NCBI GenBank assembly: GCA_032158295.1
Contig: CM063245.1
Span: forward strand, 1,674,001-1,738,000
Direction of reading: 5' to 3'
Source: Pycnopodia helianthoides
Lineage: Eukaryota; Echinodermata; Asteroidea; Forcipulatida; Asteriidae
DNA length: 64,000 nt
In this document: in pieces, positions 34,350 through 46,923 of the stretch
Numbering within the stretch: position 1 is the stretch's first letter
Layout: the number at the start of each line of letters is the position of its first letter
Translations under genes and position numbers: made by a program
Notes under the pieces: generated by a model
The model's input: the letters and a program-made list of their open reading frames with translations, nothing else
Databases searched by the model: none
Told to the model about the DNA's origin: nothing

Positions 34350-36206
34350 AAGGTCTATTCCCCCAATAGTCTTAACCAAGCTGATGAACCTTGAAACACA
34401 AAGAAATGTGTTTACTGAGATTGAGAACTGGTGAATTTAAATCTGAATGATGACAGCTTGAAGACGGAAAGCAGTCCTTCAAACCGGAGGCGAAGGAATG
34501 CCGGCCGGGGCTGGAAAGAGGTGTTAACGGCGACACTTAATTAATTGGATTGTGATTTTGATTGTGTGTCAATGATACTTCGTAGCGGTTTGAACGGTCA
34601 GAGTATGATGGCGATTAGTCTCCGGGCAAACCCCGCCCCCACTGCCCCCCCCACCCCATCAGACTGTTAGACATCAGTTTCATATTTTCTTTTAAAACCC
34701 TTAACTGAGGAGGAGGTGGACAGATGTGCTCCACACATTGATTAAATTCGCATAATCTCAAAAGTGTAATAACCTGTGGGACTCAAATTCCCTGACATCC
34801 CAGATAAGATCATTCCACATATCTAAGAGGGGGGGGGGGGGTCATTTATATATAAAAAATCATTGTAAATGCACAGAAAACATTTTTAATGTATGTTGGA
34901 TTGTGTGGAATAGTCAGTACCACCTACCCAACATTTGCGTATACTCAGGGGATGTAACACAGGGTTTTAAACATATGATTGATGACACCCATATTTCCAT
35001 GGCAACCAAAACATATTCCAGTCAACAAAACTTAATCCAACCACAGTCTGTAAGACCAGCTTTTTGGTCGCGCCTGATTAATGACATTGTAAACCAATTT
35101 CCATGGCAACCTAAAATCATCGCCACCTCTCGCACACTCTCAACCTCTTGGCCTATAAAACAAGGGTCACGTGTTTGAAGGCGATTTCAGGTGAGCCGCG
35201 CTGTCTCAAAGGCTCCATCATTTTTGTTAAATTTCCCATCGCTGTGTCTGATCCTTTTTTTCTCTTGCCGTTTTCTTTTGTCTCCGGTGAAAACGGGGTT
35301 ATGTCCTCCCCCTCATTTCAAGGCACTTGCACGGCTTCGTCTGCCATTGGGGGCGAGACCATGCACCAGTCTCATCTATCAGCCCGATCAACCCATGTCA
35401 TGACTTCTTCAGAAAAGAAAATCTGTTTTCTTAATGGCATTGTCAACCCATCTCCCTTCCCAAAAAGCGAAACCCGTCTGTATTGAGTATATTTCTTTAT
35501 AACAAGGGATATACATTGGTGGGTTATTACCATCAAGTCGGGCGGGTAATGGGAAGCGAAGCCCCGTGCAGGGCTAATCTGACACCGCCTGAAGAGATGA
35601 TATCTGCTCCGTCGGGGAACACCACAAAAAACACCTTTCAGCCAACTCAAATACATCCAACAATGCCTATTGTCTGCGCCCATTGTTGTTGTATTCCAAC
35701 TGGTGTTTGCTCATAAAACAATGACACCGAATGGAAAGCCGGGGTGTGTTAACACGTCACAAGAAAGGAAAGTTTTTTAATAACTTTTCTGTATGGTGGG
35801 AATTGGCTTTTGACAAAAATCACATGTAGTTTAGAAACCCTCGTGGCGCTATGGGAATAGATGGACAATAACGACTTCAAAAGAAACAACTGCTGACGAA
35901 AACACAGGGTGAAATAATTTGAGGACACTTTTCTTTCAGTGAGGAAAATGTAGGGTACTCAAAGAAAGATTGGCGCTATGTTTGTTTAAACTGCTAAATA
36001 AAACAGGTTCGTTTATTGTAAACGAGCCTCTCTCTTAGTGTTGCCTTGTTGATGACCAATTTGTTATTTTCATGGGCCACAAAAATGAAACACTTTGTTG
36101 CGTTTAATTTATATAATACAAGTTTGCACGTCTACATCCCTTACTAATTGTTCACACATCTTCGATCGATTAAAGGATGATCCTAAGTATTATAGTTATG
36201 AAATAT
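34350..36206. other. Repeat-poor intergenic block with paired X-box motifs
   Basis: TTTCCATGGCAACC occurs at 34994-35007 and again at 35098-35111. It resembles the RFX-factor X-box (GTTGCCATGGNAAC type) in the same orientation. TATAAAA follows at 35154-35160 and the E-box CACGTG at 35168-35173. Downstream is a 112-codon open frame without recognisable domain. It could be a promoter or enhancer. Confidence 0.3.
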
Positions 36207-36843
36207 CACTCTAAAAACTCCCGGATCAGCACTTGATCCGGCTGATCCGGATCGAGGGGTCTCGGTGGTCTGACCAATTCCTCGGTCAGGCTGACCATCA
36301 AACTGTTTAAAGGAACATTACAGAATTGGTTTTTGCTAACAAAACAGTTGATGGCAGTGTAAGCACTTTATGTAATCCACCATATACATAAACGGACAAG
36401 CCTGTAGAAGTTTGAGATCGATCGGCCATCTGGGTCACGAGAAAATAGTGAAAAAACGATTACACATTTGCATGGAATCATATAGATTCAACAAAATGAA
36501 TAAAACGCTCACTGAGCGATAAACTCCAATCGGAAAATGATTTTATTCATTTCTCATCAAAGATGGCATTTCATACAGAAATATTTCAAGGGATGTTTTC
36601 TACTATCATCATCATTAGACCGTGTAAGTTTTATGTAAATCTGTGATCAAAAGGTATATTTTACAAGTTTTTTTTCTTACCAATTCTGTAATGTTCCTTT
36701 AAAAAGATGGGGATTTCGACTCGGAATCTGCGTCAGTTTGACACAGTTCAAGGTCAGTTTGACACAAAGTCCGGGTCATACTGACCCCAAAATGGGTCAG
36801 GCTGCCCTGTAATCCGGGTCATATCATTTTGACCCGGAGTGTA
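36207..36843. mobile_element. Family H element, copy H1, split by family A copy A7
   Basis: Left end CACTCTAAAAACTCCCGGAT then CAGCACTTGATCCGGC; right end TTTTGACCCGGAGTG, an inverted counterpart. The interior consists of GGTCAG/CTGACC motifs in both orientations. A7 occupies 36307-36702 at a TTAA site. Confidence 0.75.
36307..36702 (+). mobile_element. Family A TTAA element, copy A7, nested in H1
   Basis: 396 bp with both ends intact (CTGTTTAAAGGAACATTACA … TGTAATGTTCCTTTAAA). The host sequence on both sides is family H (CAAACTG | AAGATGG…CAGTTTGACAC). Confidence 0.92.
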
Positions 36844-37163
36844 GTTTCATAACATGATCAGTGAAAATTGTATTAGACAGGTTTTGTATTCTTAAAAAAA
36901 AAATGAATGATTCAAAAAACAAGAGTGACAGTGTTAAACTTTAAAGTTATTATATACTTTTATATCAAATACTTCAAGCTATTGCAGCACGTGTCACAAA
37001 AGGACTGCAGTATACTTCTAAACTGTCTTCAATAAATTGAGTTTTTCCCCTATTTGATAAATCGAAATGGCTGCATATAAATTGTGCATAAAATCCCTGA
37101 CAAAACGTAAGTGTTTTCTCAAAAACCCGACCACCTAAGTTAGTGACATAGTTCACAGGTAGG

Positions 37164-37537
37164 AGGGCTCGCCCTTAACACTAGTCCGGCGTACATCGTC
37201 TAGTTAAAAATGCTATGGGCTAGTAAACACCACTTCTTAACTTGCCCTGTGGGCTACTAAAAACTGTGCAACCTCCTTGTTTAAAATGCTCATTTCTTCC
37301 TTTTCAGATGTGAATAATTAATGTATAAAATGTGTTAATCGTTATTGAGTGTGTGAATATAACTTCATTTGATCATTAAACTGGTTCTGATCGTTAACAT
37401 TTTACACATCAGAACATTACATTTATGGCAATTTCTGTTTAAAATCTGGGCTACTAAAACTTCCTGGGGGCAAGTAAAATGCACAGTTTACTAGCCCGGT
37501 GGGCTACTTTACAAAAAGCTTAAGCGCAAGGCCTGGG
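37164..37537. mobile_element. Probable MITE with GGGCTAGTAAA / TTTACTAGCCC internals
   Basis: Starts AGGGCTCGCCCTTAACACTA then GTCCGG, and ends TTAAGCGCAAGGCCTGG, an imperfect inverted end. GGGCTAGTAAAC at 37229 pairs with GTTTACTAGCCC at 37487. AATGCACAGTTT and CAACCTCC fill the centre. No coding capacity. Confidence 0.5.
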
Positions 37538-39084
37538 TAGGTTGTATGGTTTTTGTTTTGTAAAGACTATAGAGTAAATTGATGAATATCCTCATCCCAA
37601 AAACCAGTCACGAATGATCATAATTTATAAAAAAAATAAATAAATAAATACTATCATGAACAAAAGTAGATTATTGAGATTAAGTGAAAAAGAAAATGAT
37701 ATACAGGCAATAAAATGTGCGGAAGCTATCAAACCGACCAGGGCGGGGTGGAGAAAATTGCCCACCAAGGAGAACTTCCAAAAAGAAAAAAAAGAAAAAA
37801 AAGAGGGCAGTCACAAAATAAATGTACATGACCTCCCACTGCTCCCGAGCACCTTGACTGAAACGGCTGTGAACATTATCATATTTGAACCAGGTGTGTT
37901 GAGTTGTCAAGTGATGAGATGACCGTGCAAACGGTGGTAGCTCGGATATCAGCGAGGACATTGACATGACAAGCCCGTGACTGTGTGCACGGAGTCCCCC
38001 GGCCTAAAAAAAAACTTGATGAGATAACACATGAACAAATAATCTGAACCAGTTGGTAAAAAAAAATGCTAAGCATAAAACAGGTGCTGGGCAAACTTAT
38101 CTGCTTAAGGGGCGTTTAAACATTACAACATTTGTAAGATTGAAAATATAAACTTTCACAGATGTGCACATAACTTACCATCATGGTATAAAGATGGTCA
38201 TGGTGGAAAACTTCCCTTGAAATAGTTTTGCTTGAAATGCTATAGTTTTTAGGAATTAAGTAAAACAAATAGTCTATCGCGCATGTAAATTTCAACAGCT
38301 GTATAGAAAAATTGGTCCACACGCTTACGGCAAGGGAGCCGAACTGGACCGCTTTGTACTTTGTAAAGCTTAGCATCAGTCGGCATTTCCACACAGCAGT
38401 GGATGGAGTGATGTTTGGGCTATCGTATGGGAGTATCGTAATTATTTGTAAATAACGAATTGAATGGTTACAAGTGCTCAACAATGTATTCTAAGGAACC
38501 CTAATCCCATTTTGGTTGATTGTTAATGATTACCCAATACTTGAGACATTTTAGGGATGGGCTGCTAAGCCGGGGCACGAAGTACCTCAAAGCACGGAGG
38601 AAAAAGGAACGCTCAAAGCTCGCTCAAAGAAACCACAAAATCCGTCCAGAGACCCTAGCTAAGCAGTTCACAAACATCGTCTGGTAATTCCACCGGACAG
38701 TCACATCGTTTAGATTATTCTACAGAACCATCTACTGCAGTCCACAACCGCAAAAATCTTCCCCATACTTGTGCAATTAAAACAAGTAAACAACTCCACT
38801 TTATTGGTTGTAGTTTCCTTTGCTTGATAATTCCCAGGTGGCTGGGAAGGGCACATGATGAGGCTTACAGCTGAGAAGCACTTCTTGCTAAAGAGTCACA
38901 GTTTAATAATAGAATGACCACAAAATCCTGCATAACTATCACTACCGCTACTAAGTACTAGTCTGGTATATCACTCAAGAAACACATTGCTAGACTGCTA
39001 GGTTACGGTATCTCGCTGCCGAATTAAGGTTGGGAGCACACTAACAGGCCATAACCATCACAGGGTCTTGTCTTTTTGGGGTTA
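37538..39084. other. Intergenic, nothing identified
   Basis: Contains an A-rich stretch (37780-37812) and a (TAAA)n run at 37629-37650. No gene recognised. Confidence 0.45.
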
Positions 39085-39150
39085 ATATCTTTCTGGTAAT
39101 GAAACCTACAAGGGACCCCACCCACCCTCACAAGTGACTTGCACCCACAT

Positions 39151-39329
39151 GGGCCCAATTTCATAGAGCTGCTTAAGCAGAAAATATTGTTTAACGATTG
39201 TCTGCTAAGCAGAAATCAGCAGGACACCAGTCACAAATTGTACATTTGGCTGGTAACCTTATTCTGGTAAGCGTAATTCGTTCGTGCTTCGCTACGTTTT
39301 GTGCTTAAGCAGCTCTATGAAATTTGGCC
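39151..39329. mobile_element. Family C element, copy C5, nested in S2
   Basis: GGGCCCAATTTCATAGAGCT … GCAGCTCTATGAAATTTGGC, about 179 bp. Confidence 0.88.
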
Positions 39330-39379
39330 ATGGTGTACCCAAGTGACTTGCACCCATACTCACAAGCACCAGTAGGCCA

Positions 39380-39570
39380 GGGCCTAATTTCATAGAGCTG
39401 CTTAAGCACAAAAAGGAGCTAAGCATAACAAAATGATGCTTACCAGAATGAGTTTACCAGCTTAACTACCATGTTACCTTCGGAAATTGTGGCCGGCGTC
39501 CTGCCCATTTTTGCTTAGCAGACAATTGCTACGCATCACTTTCTGCTGAAGCAGCTCTATGAAACTGGGC
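39380..39570. mobile_element. Family C element, copy C6, nested in S2
   Basis: GGGCCTAATTTCATAGAGCT … GCAGCTCTATGAAACTGGGC, about 190 bp, opposite internal orientation to C5 (GCACAAAAAGGAGCTAAGCA on the left). Confidence 0.88.
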
Positions 39571-39714
39571 ACAGAAGATACCCGTGTACAGAGGATGTTG
39601 AAAAAATGTTAAGTTTTAGATGTGGCAGGAAAACCCTTAATAATAATAGGCAAAGATCCACACAATCAGGTTGGGACTGAAAACCCAATCCACACGAAAG
39701 GTTCCGGTCCATCA

Positions 39715-39907
39715 GGGCCCAATTTCATACAGCTGCTTAAGCACAAAAAGTAGCTAAGCACAACAAAATTATGCTTACCAGAATAAGGTTACCGGCCAAA
39801 TTACCATGTCATATGTACAATTTGTGACTGGTATCCTGCCAATTTCTGCTCAGCAGAAAATTGTTAAGCAATTTTTGTTGCTTAAGCAGCTCTATGAAAT
39901 TGGGCCC
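39715..39907. mobile_element. Family C element, copy C7, nested in S2
   Basis: GGGCCCAATTTCATACAGCT … GCAGCTCTATGAAATTGGGC, 193 bp. It lies immediately beside the B box of the SINE. Confidence 0.9.
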
Positions 39908-40190
39908 TGGACTCGAACCGGCGTCACAGAGGTGGAAGGCAGGGGACGAAACCACTGAGCCAACCTGACCGCCCCTTTCTGAACTACGTAATAAGCAATT
40001 AAAAACAGGTCAACACGGAGAAGACCTCTCCCTGACTGAAAGTCTTCTTTGCTCAGTAAATCCCAGGTGACTCCCGTGGTAAGACCGAATCCTGACAAGT
40101 TCTGTCAGCTTCTCACAAGCCCAGTCTACAAAGCGTGGTGGGTTCCGGATGAAAACCACAAAATCCTCCCCTAAAGACCTGGGCCCAATT

Positions 40191-40368
40191 TCATAGTGCT
40201 GCTTAAGCAGAAAATACTGCTGAACAATTTTCTGCTAAGCAGAAAAGAGCAGGATACCAGTCACAAATTCTACTTGTTACTTTGGCTGGTAACCATTGTT
40301 CTGGTAAGCATAATTGTGTTTTGCTTAGCTACTTTTTGTGCTTAAGCAGCTCTATGAAATTGGACCCT
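40191..40368. mobile_element. Family C element, copy C8 (first of a tandem trio)
   Basis: GGGCCCAATTTCATAGTGCT … GCAGCTCTATGAAATTGGAC. A short spacer TGTACAACCA separates it from C9. Confidence 0.88.
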
Positions 40369-40377
40369 GTACAACCA

Positions 40378-40570
40378 GGGCCAAATTTCATAGTGCTGTT
40401 TAAGCAGAAAATACTGCTGAACAATTTTCTGCTCAGCAGAAAAGAGCAGGATACCAGTCACAAATCCTTCTTGTTACATGGGAGTTTGGCTAGCAACCAT
40501 ATTCTGGTAAGAATAATTGTGTTTTGCTTAGCCACTTTTTGTGCTTAAGCAGCTCTATGAAATTGGACCC
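40378..40570. mobile_element. Family C element, copy C9 (second of a tandem trio)
   Basis: GGGCCAAATTTCATAGTGCT … GCAGCTCTATGAAATTGGAC. It shares the ATAGTGCTG variant with C8 and C10, so the three arose by local duplication. Spacer to C10: TGTACAACA. Confidence 0.88.
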
Positions 40571-40578
40571 TGTACAAC

Positions 40579-40704
40579 AGGGCCCAATTTCATAGTGCTG
40601 TTTAAGCAGAAAATACTGCTGGCTGGTGACCATATTCTGGTAAGCATCATTTTGTTTTGCTTAGCTACTTTTTGTGCTTAAGCAGCTCTATGAAATTGGG
40701 CCCT
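40579..40704. mobile_element. Family C element, copy C10, internally deleted (third of a tandem trio)
   Basis: GGGCCCAATTTCATAGTGCT … GCAGCTCTATGAAATTGGGC with about 65 bp missing between AAATACTGCTG and GCTGGTGACC. Followed by TGTACAATAG, an echo of the inter-copy spacer. Confidence 0.85.
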
Positions 40705-41430
40705 GTACAATAGAAGAATAGACAACAATGCCTGTACATCTTGCTAATCCTGACTCAAGAATCAAGTAATAGATTTAGTCATCAACAAGACTTGATAGAT
40801 GTGTTATTTGTAATGAGGCAAAAGGCAATTGTCACTGGTAACCACGAAATCCCCCCCCCCCCCCAAAAACACCAAACAAACAACTAGTGGATGCATTAGG
40901 AGAGGGTTATTCCCCTATGACGGGATCAACTACTACTTCGGTCCTGTCCTTTTTCTTTAATTAACTTGATAAATAATCGAACATATTCGGTCATCAAGAC
41001 TTAGTTTGGGGTTCTTTTCACAAAGAGGAGATCAGCAATTGCCAATGGTAACCACGAAACCCTTCCAAAGACAAGAACAGAAAAACAAATTGACCCAAAC
41101 CCTTCTGTACCGGTAGCCCAACAATTGCCTTTATTGACAGTTCATGACACTATGACAGTATGGATCCCAAAGAACCGATGAGTGACAACCGAGACAAGCT
41201 TCACTGCTTGTGATGGATTTGAAGCTAAGCACAAAAAAAGACCACAGTTGAGTAAAACAAATATAACACAAAAATAGAAGTGCAAAATGCCTATTATGAA
41301 AACGGTCCATTTGTATTGCTTGTCATGACGCAGACAAGATGACAGTTTTTTGAGATGGGTTGCTAGGCTGGGGGGGAACCAGTGCCAATAATGAAAACCA
41401 CAAAATTATCCAAATGTGTATTCCGGGAAG

Positions 41431-41469
<39 letters not shown>

Positions 41470-41834
41470 TAAGCACATAGCTTGGCGATTCCCTGACTCC
41501 CGCGGGTCACCAGACAAATATACCAGGCTAATGTCCCTGCACCGTGTATACCAATGAAACCACAAAATCCACCCCAAGCATGCAGTCAAGATTCAAACTA
41601 GATCTAGCTTTGTGTATCGGAAAAAAGTATATTTTAAAATGTAAGGATCCGACCAAAAACAGTTCTGATAGCAACATCAACTACCTAAAAACACTTCATT
41701 GATTTCATGTATTGCTCTATTAAAACATTAACAGATAATGGTTAATGGGTAGACCTTTTCATTGGTTGGTGTCACCTTATGATTCTGTGAGTATATGGAA
41801 TCTGTGATGTATCATGTAAACATAGCTTCACAGT
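40705..41834. other. Intergenic with poly-A and poly-C tracts
   Basis: C-run at 40851-40864 and an A33 run at 41435-41467. Phrases such as AACCACAAAATCC and GGTAACCACGAAA recur at 38635, 40155, 40840, 41047 and 41557, hinting at a worn dispersed repeat. No gene. Confidence 0.4.
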
Positions 41835-42072
41835 ACACTCAACAACTTCCGGGTCAGCATTAAACCGGATCCGGGTCTCTTGGGGCCGGATGGGTCAGTA
41901 TGGCCCGGAATCTGTGTAAATATGACCCATCAGAATGGGTCACACTGACGCAGAGTCCGAGTTAAAATCCCATGTTTTAATCAGTTTCAGGGTAAGCCCG
42001 ACGCGGAAATGGGTCAGGCTCCCTTACACAAGGAATTCGGGTAAATCCTGACCCGCGGGTTTTTATAGGGTA
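41835..42072. mobile_element. Family H element, copy H2
   Basis: Left ACACTCAACAACTTCCGGGT then CAG; right CTGACCCGCGGGTTTTTATA then GGGT. The interior is GGATCCGGGTC, GGATGGGTCAG and ATGACCCATC motifs in both orientations. About 238 bp. Confidence 0.75.
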
Positions 42073-42186
42073 GTTAAGAAATAAATTAGGCATATCAATC
42101 TATATGTCTACATAATGATGTATTTGCAACGACAACAAATGTAACTGGAATTGGACAAGTTAAAATTGGTAGATAATGGTAGGCTT

Positions 42187-42366
42187 ACACTCTTAAAAGC
42201 TCTTGGGTCAGAATTGACGCTGATCCCGGGACCCATGAGGACCTGATCCATTTCAGGGTCAGGCTGATCCGGAAACTGGTTTTTAACATTCAGTTTCAAA
42301 CATTCCTGGTTCATATGGAGTTTTGACACCGGATACACAACGACCCGGTACCGAGTCAAGTCTAAC
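42187..42366. mobile_element. Family H element, copy H3 (diverged)
   Basis: Left ACACTCTTAAAAGCTCTTGG then GTCAG; right end near CGACCCGGTACCGAGTCAAG. Internal CTGATCCC, GGTCAGGCTGATCC motifs. The right boundary is uncertain. Confidence 0.55.
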
Positions 42367-45300
42367 CAAGGAGGAAGGAATTCCTTCATCCATGGTCTAC
42401 TCTAACCAAGGGAGAGTACACACTCAATTCAAATGTTACCTAACTAGGTCCCACGCATACAGTACTGCAAGGTAAAGTAATGCACTGCTAAAGAATCCAG
42501 AAGACTTCTCATGGGAAGTTTACTGTAGGATTTACCCCCCATGTCACAAATCGCTACCCCCGGATAATCCAGCCTGTTATTGGCGTTTCTAAACTGCTGA
42601 AAGTGAGATTTTAGTCTGGCAGTATTTAACTCTATTTTACCTCAAGCTCCCTATAACAGAATAGCCTTCGTGCAAGATTGTTTAAACTGAGCTTAGTCGT
42701 CCACAATATTAGGTGTGTTTTTTTTTCTAAAAGGCCTAATTTTTGGAGGGCAATAACTTATAAATGTCAGATGGAATTAAATTCAACCTGGAATAAAGAA
42801 ACCTCAAACTGGCACCGCTCAGTTCCCAATGACAAAGTTCACACGTGTGTTTAAAATCTTGAGGGGGAAAATGTTCTAAATACTGTCGACAACCCCCAAA
42901 GTAAAGGTCCACATTACTAATTAGTTAAATGGTTAACTCTCAGCCACGCCAGCTTGTATTCATCTGCCCCGAATTAGGAGGAGCCCACCGTACCTAATCT
43001 CCGGGCACTATGTTCCCCACGGTTCCCCTAAGCACGTCTTGAGGTTTTTTGTTGCCCTTAAAAACAAAGTAAAAAGTAGCAATATATTTCTTGCTTTATT
43101 TCCACGGTGTAACAAACACACCCATCAGCTCAAGACAGGTTCTGCCCCAGAGCTCCGTTCGTAGAAGAATCTATAATGATACACCGAACATGAGTCAAGC
43201 AAATAGGTGGTGTTCACGCAGCTAGGACAAACAGTATCTCGCCCTCCCATAATATTTGCACAAGCCATTTCAATTAGACGGGTCCCCAGCCTAGCCCGAA
43301 CCTATTAGAGGGGAAACGGTTGGTGGGCCTGGACTCCAGGGCAAACAGACCATGTGATCCTTGCAGGGGATCGGTGTAGTTCTACGGTTGGGGGGAACGT
43401 TATCCCGGCTGGTATGATTAAAACCATCTTAAAGAATATGTACCGGACTGGGAATTGGTTTTAAAAACAAAAGTACCAGTTTCAAGTCTCGAAGATCACC
43501 GCTTACAAAGTCCGTACCGTTACTATAATCCACAAGAGCAATATATCCGTCTGAAATGTTGTCAACATTTTGTAAATATTTTCTAGATAAAAAAGTCCTC
43601 CAAAATCTCCACCACTTACTTCGACTGCTAAATCACCAGTACCGAAATGAAACTGGACAAAATTCATGCAATCCATTTAGCGTTGTTTACAACTTAAAGG
43701 TGACCACCAAATTTGAAGAAATGTTCACAGGTTGGTTGGTGATTTTTTCTTTTTTTTTAATTTTTTTTTTATAAACCCATGACACCTTTAAGTTGTTAGA
43801 AACACATGGCCGCGTCCACCTCTCTCTTGTCTCACCGAACCTGTCAAACCTGGGCAAATTGTGCGGGGAGGTTTGGGTTACATGGGTTTGCCGTGGTCGG
43901 TTTTGGGTCGAGCGCGGTTAAGATGGCACGCACACGGTTCCACGAAGGGAACCAGGGGCCGTAATGGAAGGGAGGTATACCGTCGGCTTGATTGGGCTGG
44001 AAAAGAGTCTGGCCGAGGTCTTCCAGGTTGAAAACCGAGAGAAAAAACAACGAGTGCAATAACAATTTGTTAACACTATAACACGACAATGTGCACCATA
44101 CATGGGCAGTAGATGTTAAAAAGCTATAGGAGTTATGCTTATTTCACAAAATAAAAGGAAATCTTGGAATTGTAAATGGGGAGGGGAGGGGGCAGCCCAA
44201 TCCAGTGTTTTGTATTTTCCTTGACTCATATTCCATCAATTACATTATCATAACATTCCTTTTCATTTGTTGCCGGGAACTTGACCTGATTTAATTAAAT
44301 TGACGAAAATTCTCTTTGTTGGATACAGCAGTGCAAGTTATTCTTACAAACATTGTCTAGTTTTTTTTTAAACCTCTTACTTAACCATAGACTAAACCAC
44401 AGAGACAGTAATTTTACCTTCATGACTAAACCAAGTTAAGAACCAACATTACAGTCATAAGTTGTGGATACGTGTTTGTGCCGTTGCTTTTTATTATGAT
44501 TCCTTGGTTACATTTAATATTCATACACCTTTTTTAACAGAAGTGTAATTTTTGTCAAATTGAAAAATGTAGCCCGGAAAAAAAAAACTAAATTCCTAAT
44601 TTATGAATTACTGTATCTGTTCACCCAGGGAAATAATGTTCCACCGTGGTGCTCCAACAAGTCTTTCAAAGCTGGAGTTAATTTCCCCGGCAAATTGTTT
44701 CATTCACATTAACCCGTTACGGCTCCAGAACTCATGGGCGAGTATTAACCCCTTATATGACGGGTTAACTCTAGCCTCGAGTCAGGTAGACCCTTGTTGT
44801 GCAGGTGGTCAATTAGCTTAATATCAAGCATGGCAGACTCGGGCAACTATATGATCCAGTACGAAGAAAACCTGCACACACACACACACAAGCTACCACA
44901 CTCTACGAAAACCTAGTGTTTGTCATAGCTTGCAGCCACCCTTCATTCCATGCTTGAAGCTTGCAACAGTTCATTACATTTTTCGTGACAGGAGAGAAAA
45001 AACCCCAAACATAAACGCCCGCCGAAGAGGCAGCTGCTGGGCTGCCAAAATCCCAGCGCCCCCTGAAGCTAGAGGAACTACGAGGGCCCGGTGCTTATTT
45101 TACCCGCTTCTTCGCGCTGGGGTTATTACAAGAGTTGTGGAGACAATTAGGGATGGGAGCGAATGAACGGGACAGAGAAAAGGGGGGATTGGCTAGCTGC
45201 CAGGAGCAAAAGGGGAATTTACATTCATTGGATCTTCTTATAGTACTGTGTGCTCATTTTGGCGTAACACCGGGGTGACGAGATAGTGTAAGGTTCTAGC

Positions 45301-46923
45301 TCAATATTGATTGAGTTGTGTACGAAGGTGGCTGGTTGCCAACCATATTTCTCCATGGGTTTGAACCACCACCCCCTTGTTCAAACGTACATCGTGTGTA
45401 TCACATCCAAATACATGCACGATCCCAGGGTACAACTTCGTGCTCACATACTTTCGAAAGCAGGTTGAAAAAAGAAGAAGTGTTTCTTAAGTTACTCTTT
45501 AAAGGGGCACATTACCTTCAAATCTTTTCAAAATTTTGCTGTTTGATATTGCTCAAGTATCCTTTTTTTTTTTTAAAGAGACTATTTGCCTCTGGAAATA
45601 CAACCAGCGGAACATACGGTCCGCCATTTTGTGGGGATTAGGCCTACTTTTAAATGTTAACAACGTCAAAGACGGAGGGGGGGGGTCTTGAAAAGTTGAG
45701 GAATGCTCACTGGAAAAGGTCGTCAACTTTTAAATGCCTCCATCGATGTGACACTTTTTTTTGAGGGGGGGGGGTGGTTGAGAGTGTGTTTTTGTAGTTT
45801 GTCCCTCACCAATATTTTGCAGGGGTGGGCGGGAATAATTAAGTGGCCTGCATAAAGACAGCAGGAATGATTTTGAAAATAAACAGATGTGAATCTAAAA
45901 CAAATCTTGCCTGGCTATATTGTGAAGAAAAAAAGAACCACTTAAAAAAAATAATGCACCATCTGTATGAGACCAGCATGCAAAAGTATTTATTGACACG
46001 CATTTTACAAAGTTTATTTATTTTTCTCTGAAAAGTGGAAGTGTCACTTCCATCATGTCTTAGTCCGGCCCAGTGTGATGAATTAATCATTCCAAGCATT
46101 TCCAGCCCCGCAGCACAACTCAATTGTCCAATTAGAACACAAACTAGGCATTGACCCCAAGTGTGCCCCGCCTCAGTCCCCCGTATCAACTGGGTTAAGA
46201 TTTCAACTTCGGACACCTTCTCTTTTTTGGGTTTGTCTCGCATGGGGGTTTTTCTCCACGGAGACTGGGTCTGCCCCCGGGGCGAACCACCATTGTTTGG
46301 CTTACTGTGTGAATTTGTTTTTCCTTCCAGCAGGGTGGCTGGAATCCTGTAACAAAATTTCAACTTTTTATTGGCGTGTAGCGTTTCGACTAATTGATCA
46401 GACTTTTTTTTTCTTTTTTCGTATGTGTCATTAGAAAGGATTGGCTAGGGGCTAGAGAGGATTGGCTAGGGGGAGGGAGACATTTTCCAGACTTGTCTTG
46501 AGGCTGATGTAACCCAAACAAAGTTGGCACTTAACCGGGTTTCTGTTGCCCTCATCTAGCTGAGTGTTTGTGATTGATAGAAAAAGGTCAACCCCCTCTA
46601 AAAAGAAAAAGGGGGGGGGTGAAGTTGTCAACAAGATTCAACAAAAACGGAAAGGTTTCACATTGGTTTACAATAGGTTATCGTTTTTTTCGTGGGCATT
46701 CAACCATGTCCTTATGAGGTGAAACAAAGGGCACTTGCTGTTTTACCAACGTTCATTTTGGTTTCACGTGTGTAAACAACAACAATACAGTAGCTAATAT
46801 AAATTGTTCACTGACGAAATATTTACCTTCAAATACAATGTTTAGACTCATACATTATGCAGTGAAATCCTAACGGTTATTATTATAAGATTCGTTGAAA
46901 TTTTTACAAATTTCCAAAAAACA
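42367..46923. other. Intergenic, no supported gene
   Basis: Includes a possible short TTAA element at 43695-43793 (TTAAAGGTGAC … GACACCTTTAA), a CA run at 44876-44890, G-runs at 45677-45685 and 45766-45774, and a duplicated GGATTGGCTAGGGG near 46438-46472. A 174-codon minus-strand frame at 45839-46363 lacks an ATG start and any recognisable domain. Confidence 0.4.

Larger units (their letters stand above)
39085..39977 (-). mobile_element. tRNA-derived SINE, copy S2, interrupted by three family C elements
   Basis: On the minus strand the head reads GGTTGGCTCAGTGGTTTCG (A box about 39949-39962) and CCGGTTCGAGTCC (B box about 39909-39920). The body CCGGAACCTTTCGTGTGG, GGGTTTTCAGTCCC is at 39674-39710, and the tail GGTTTCATTACCAGAAAGAT is at 39089-39108. 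C5, C6 and C7 sit inside, so a SINE of roughly 300 bp is stretched to about 890 bp. Confidence 0.75.

Noticed and set aside
34379..34398. CTGATGAACCTTGAAAC, resembling a hammerhead ribozyme core
   Set aside because: The stem between CTGATGA and GAAA cannot form, and no flanking stems I and III were found.
45839..46363. 174-codon open frame on the minus strand
   Set aside because: Begins at a non-ATG codon and its hydrophobic tail comes from T/A-rich DNA. No family resemblance.
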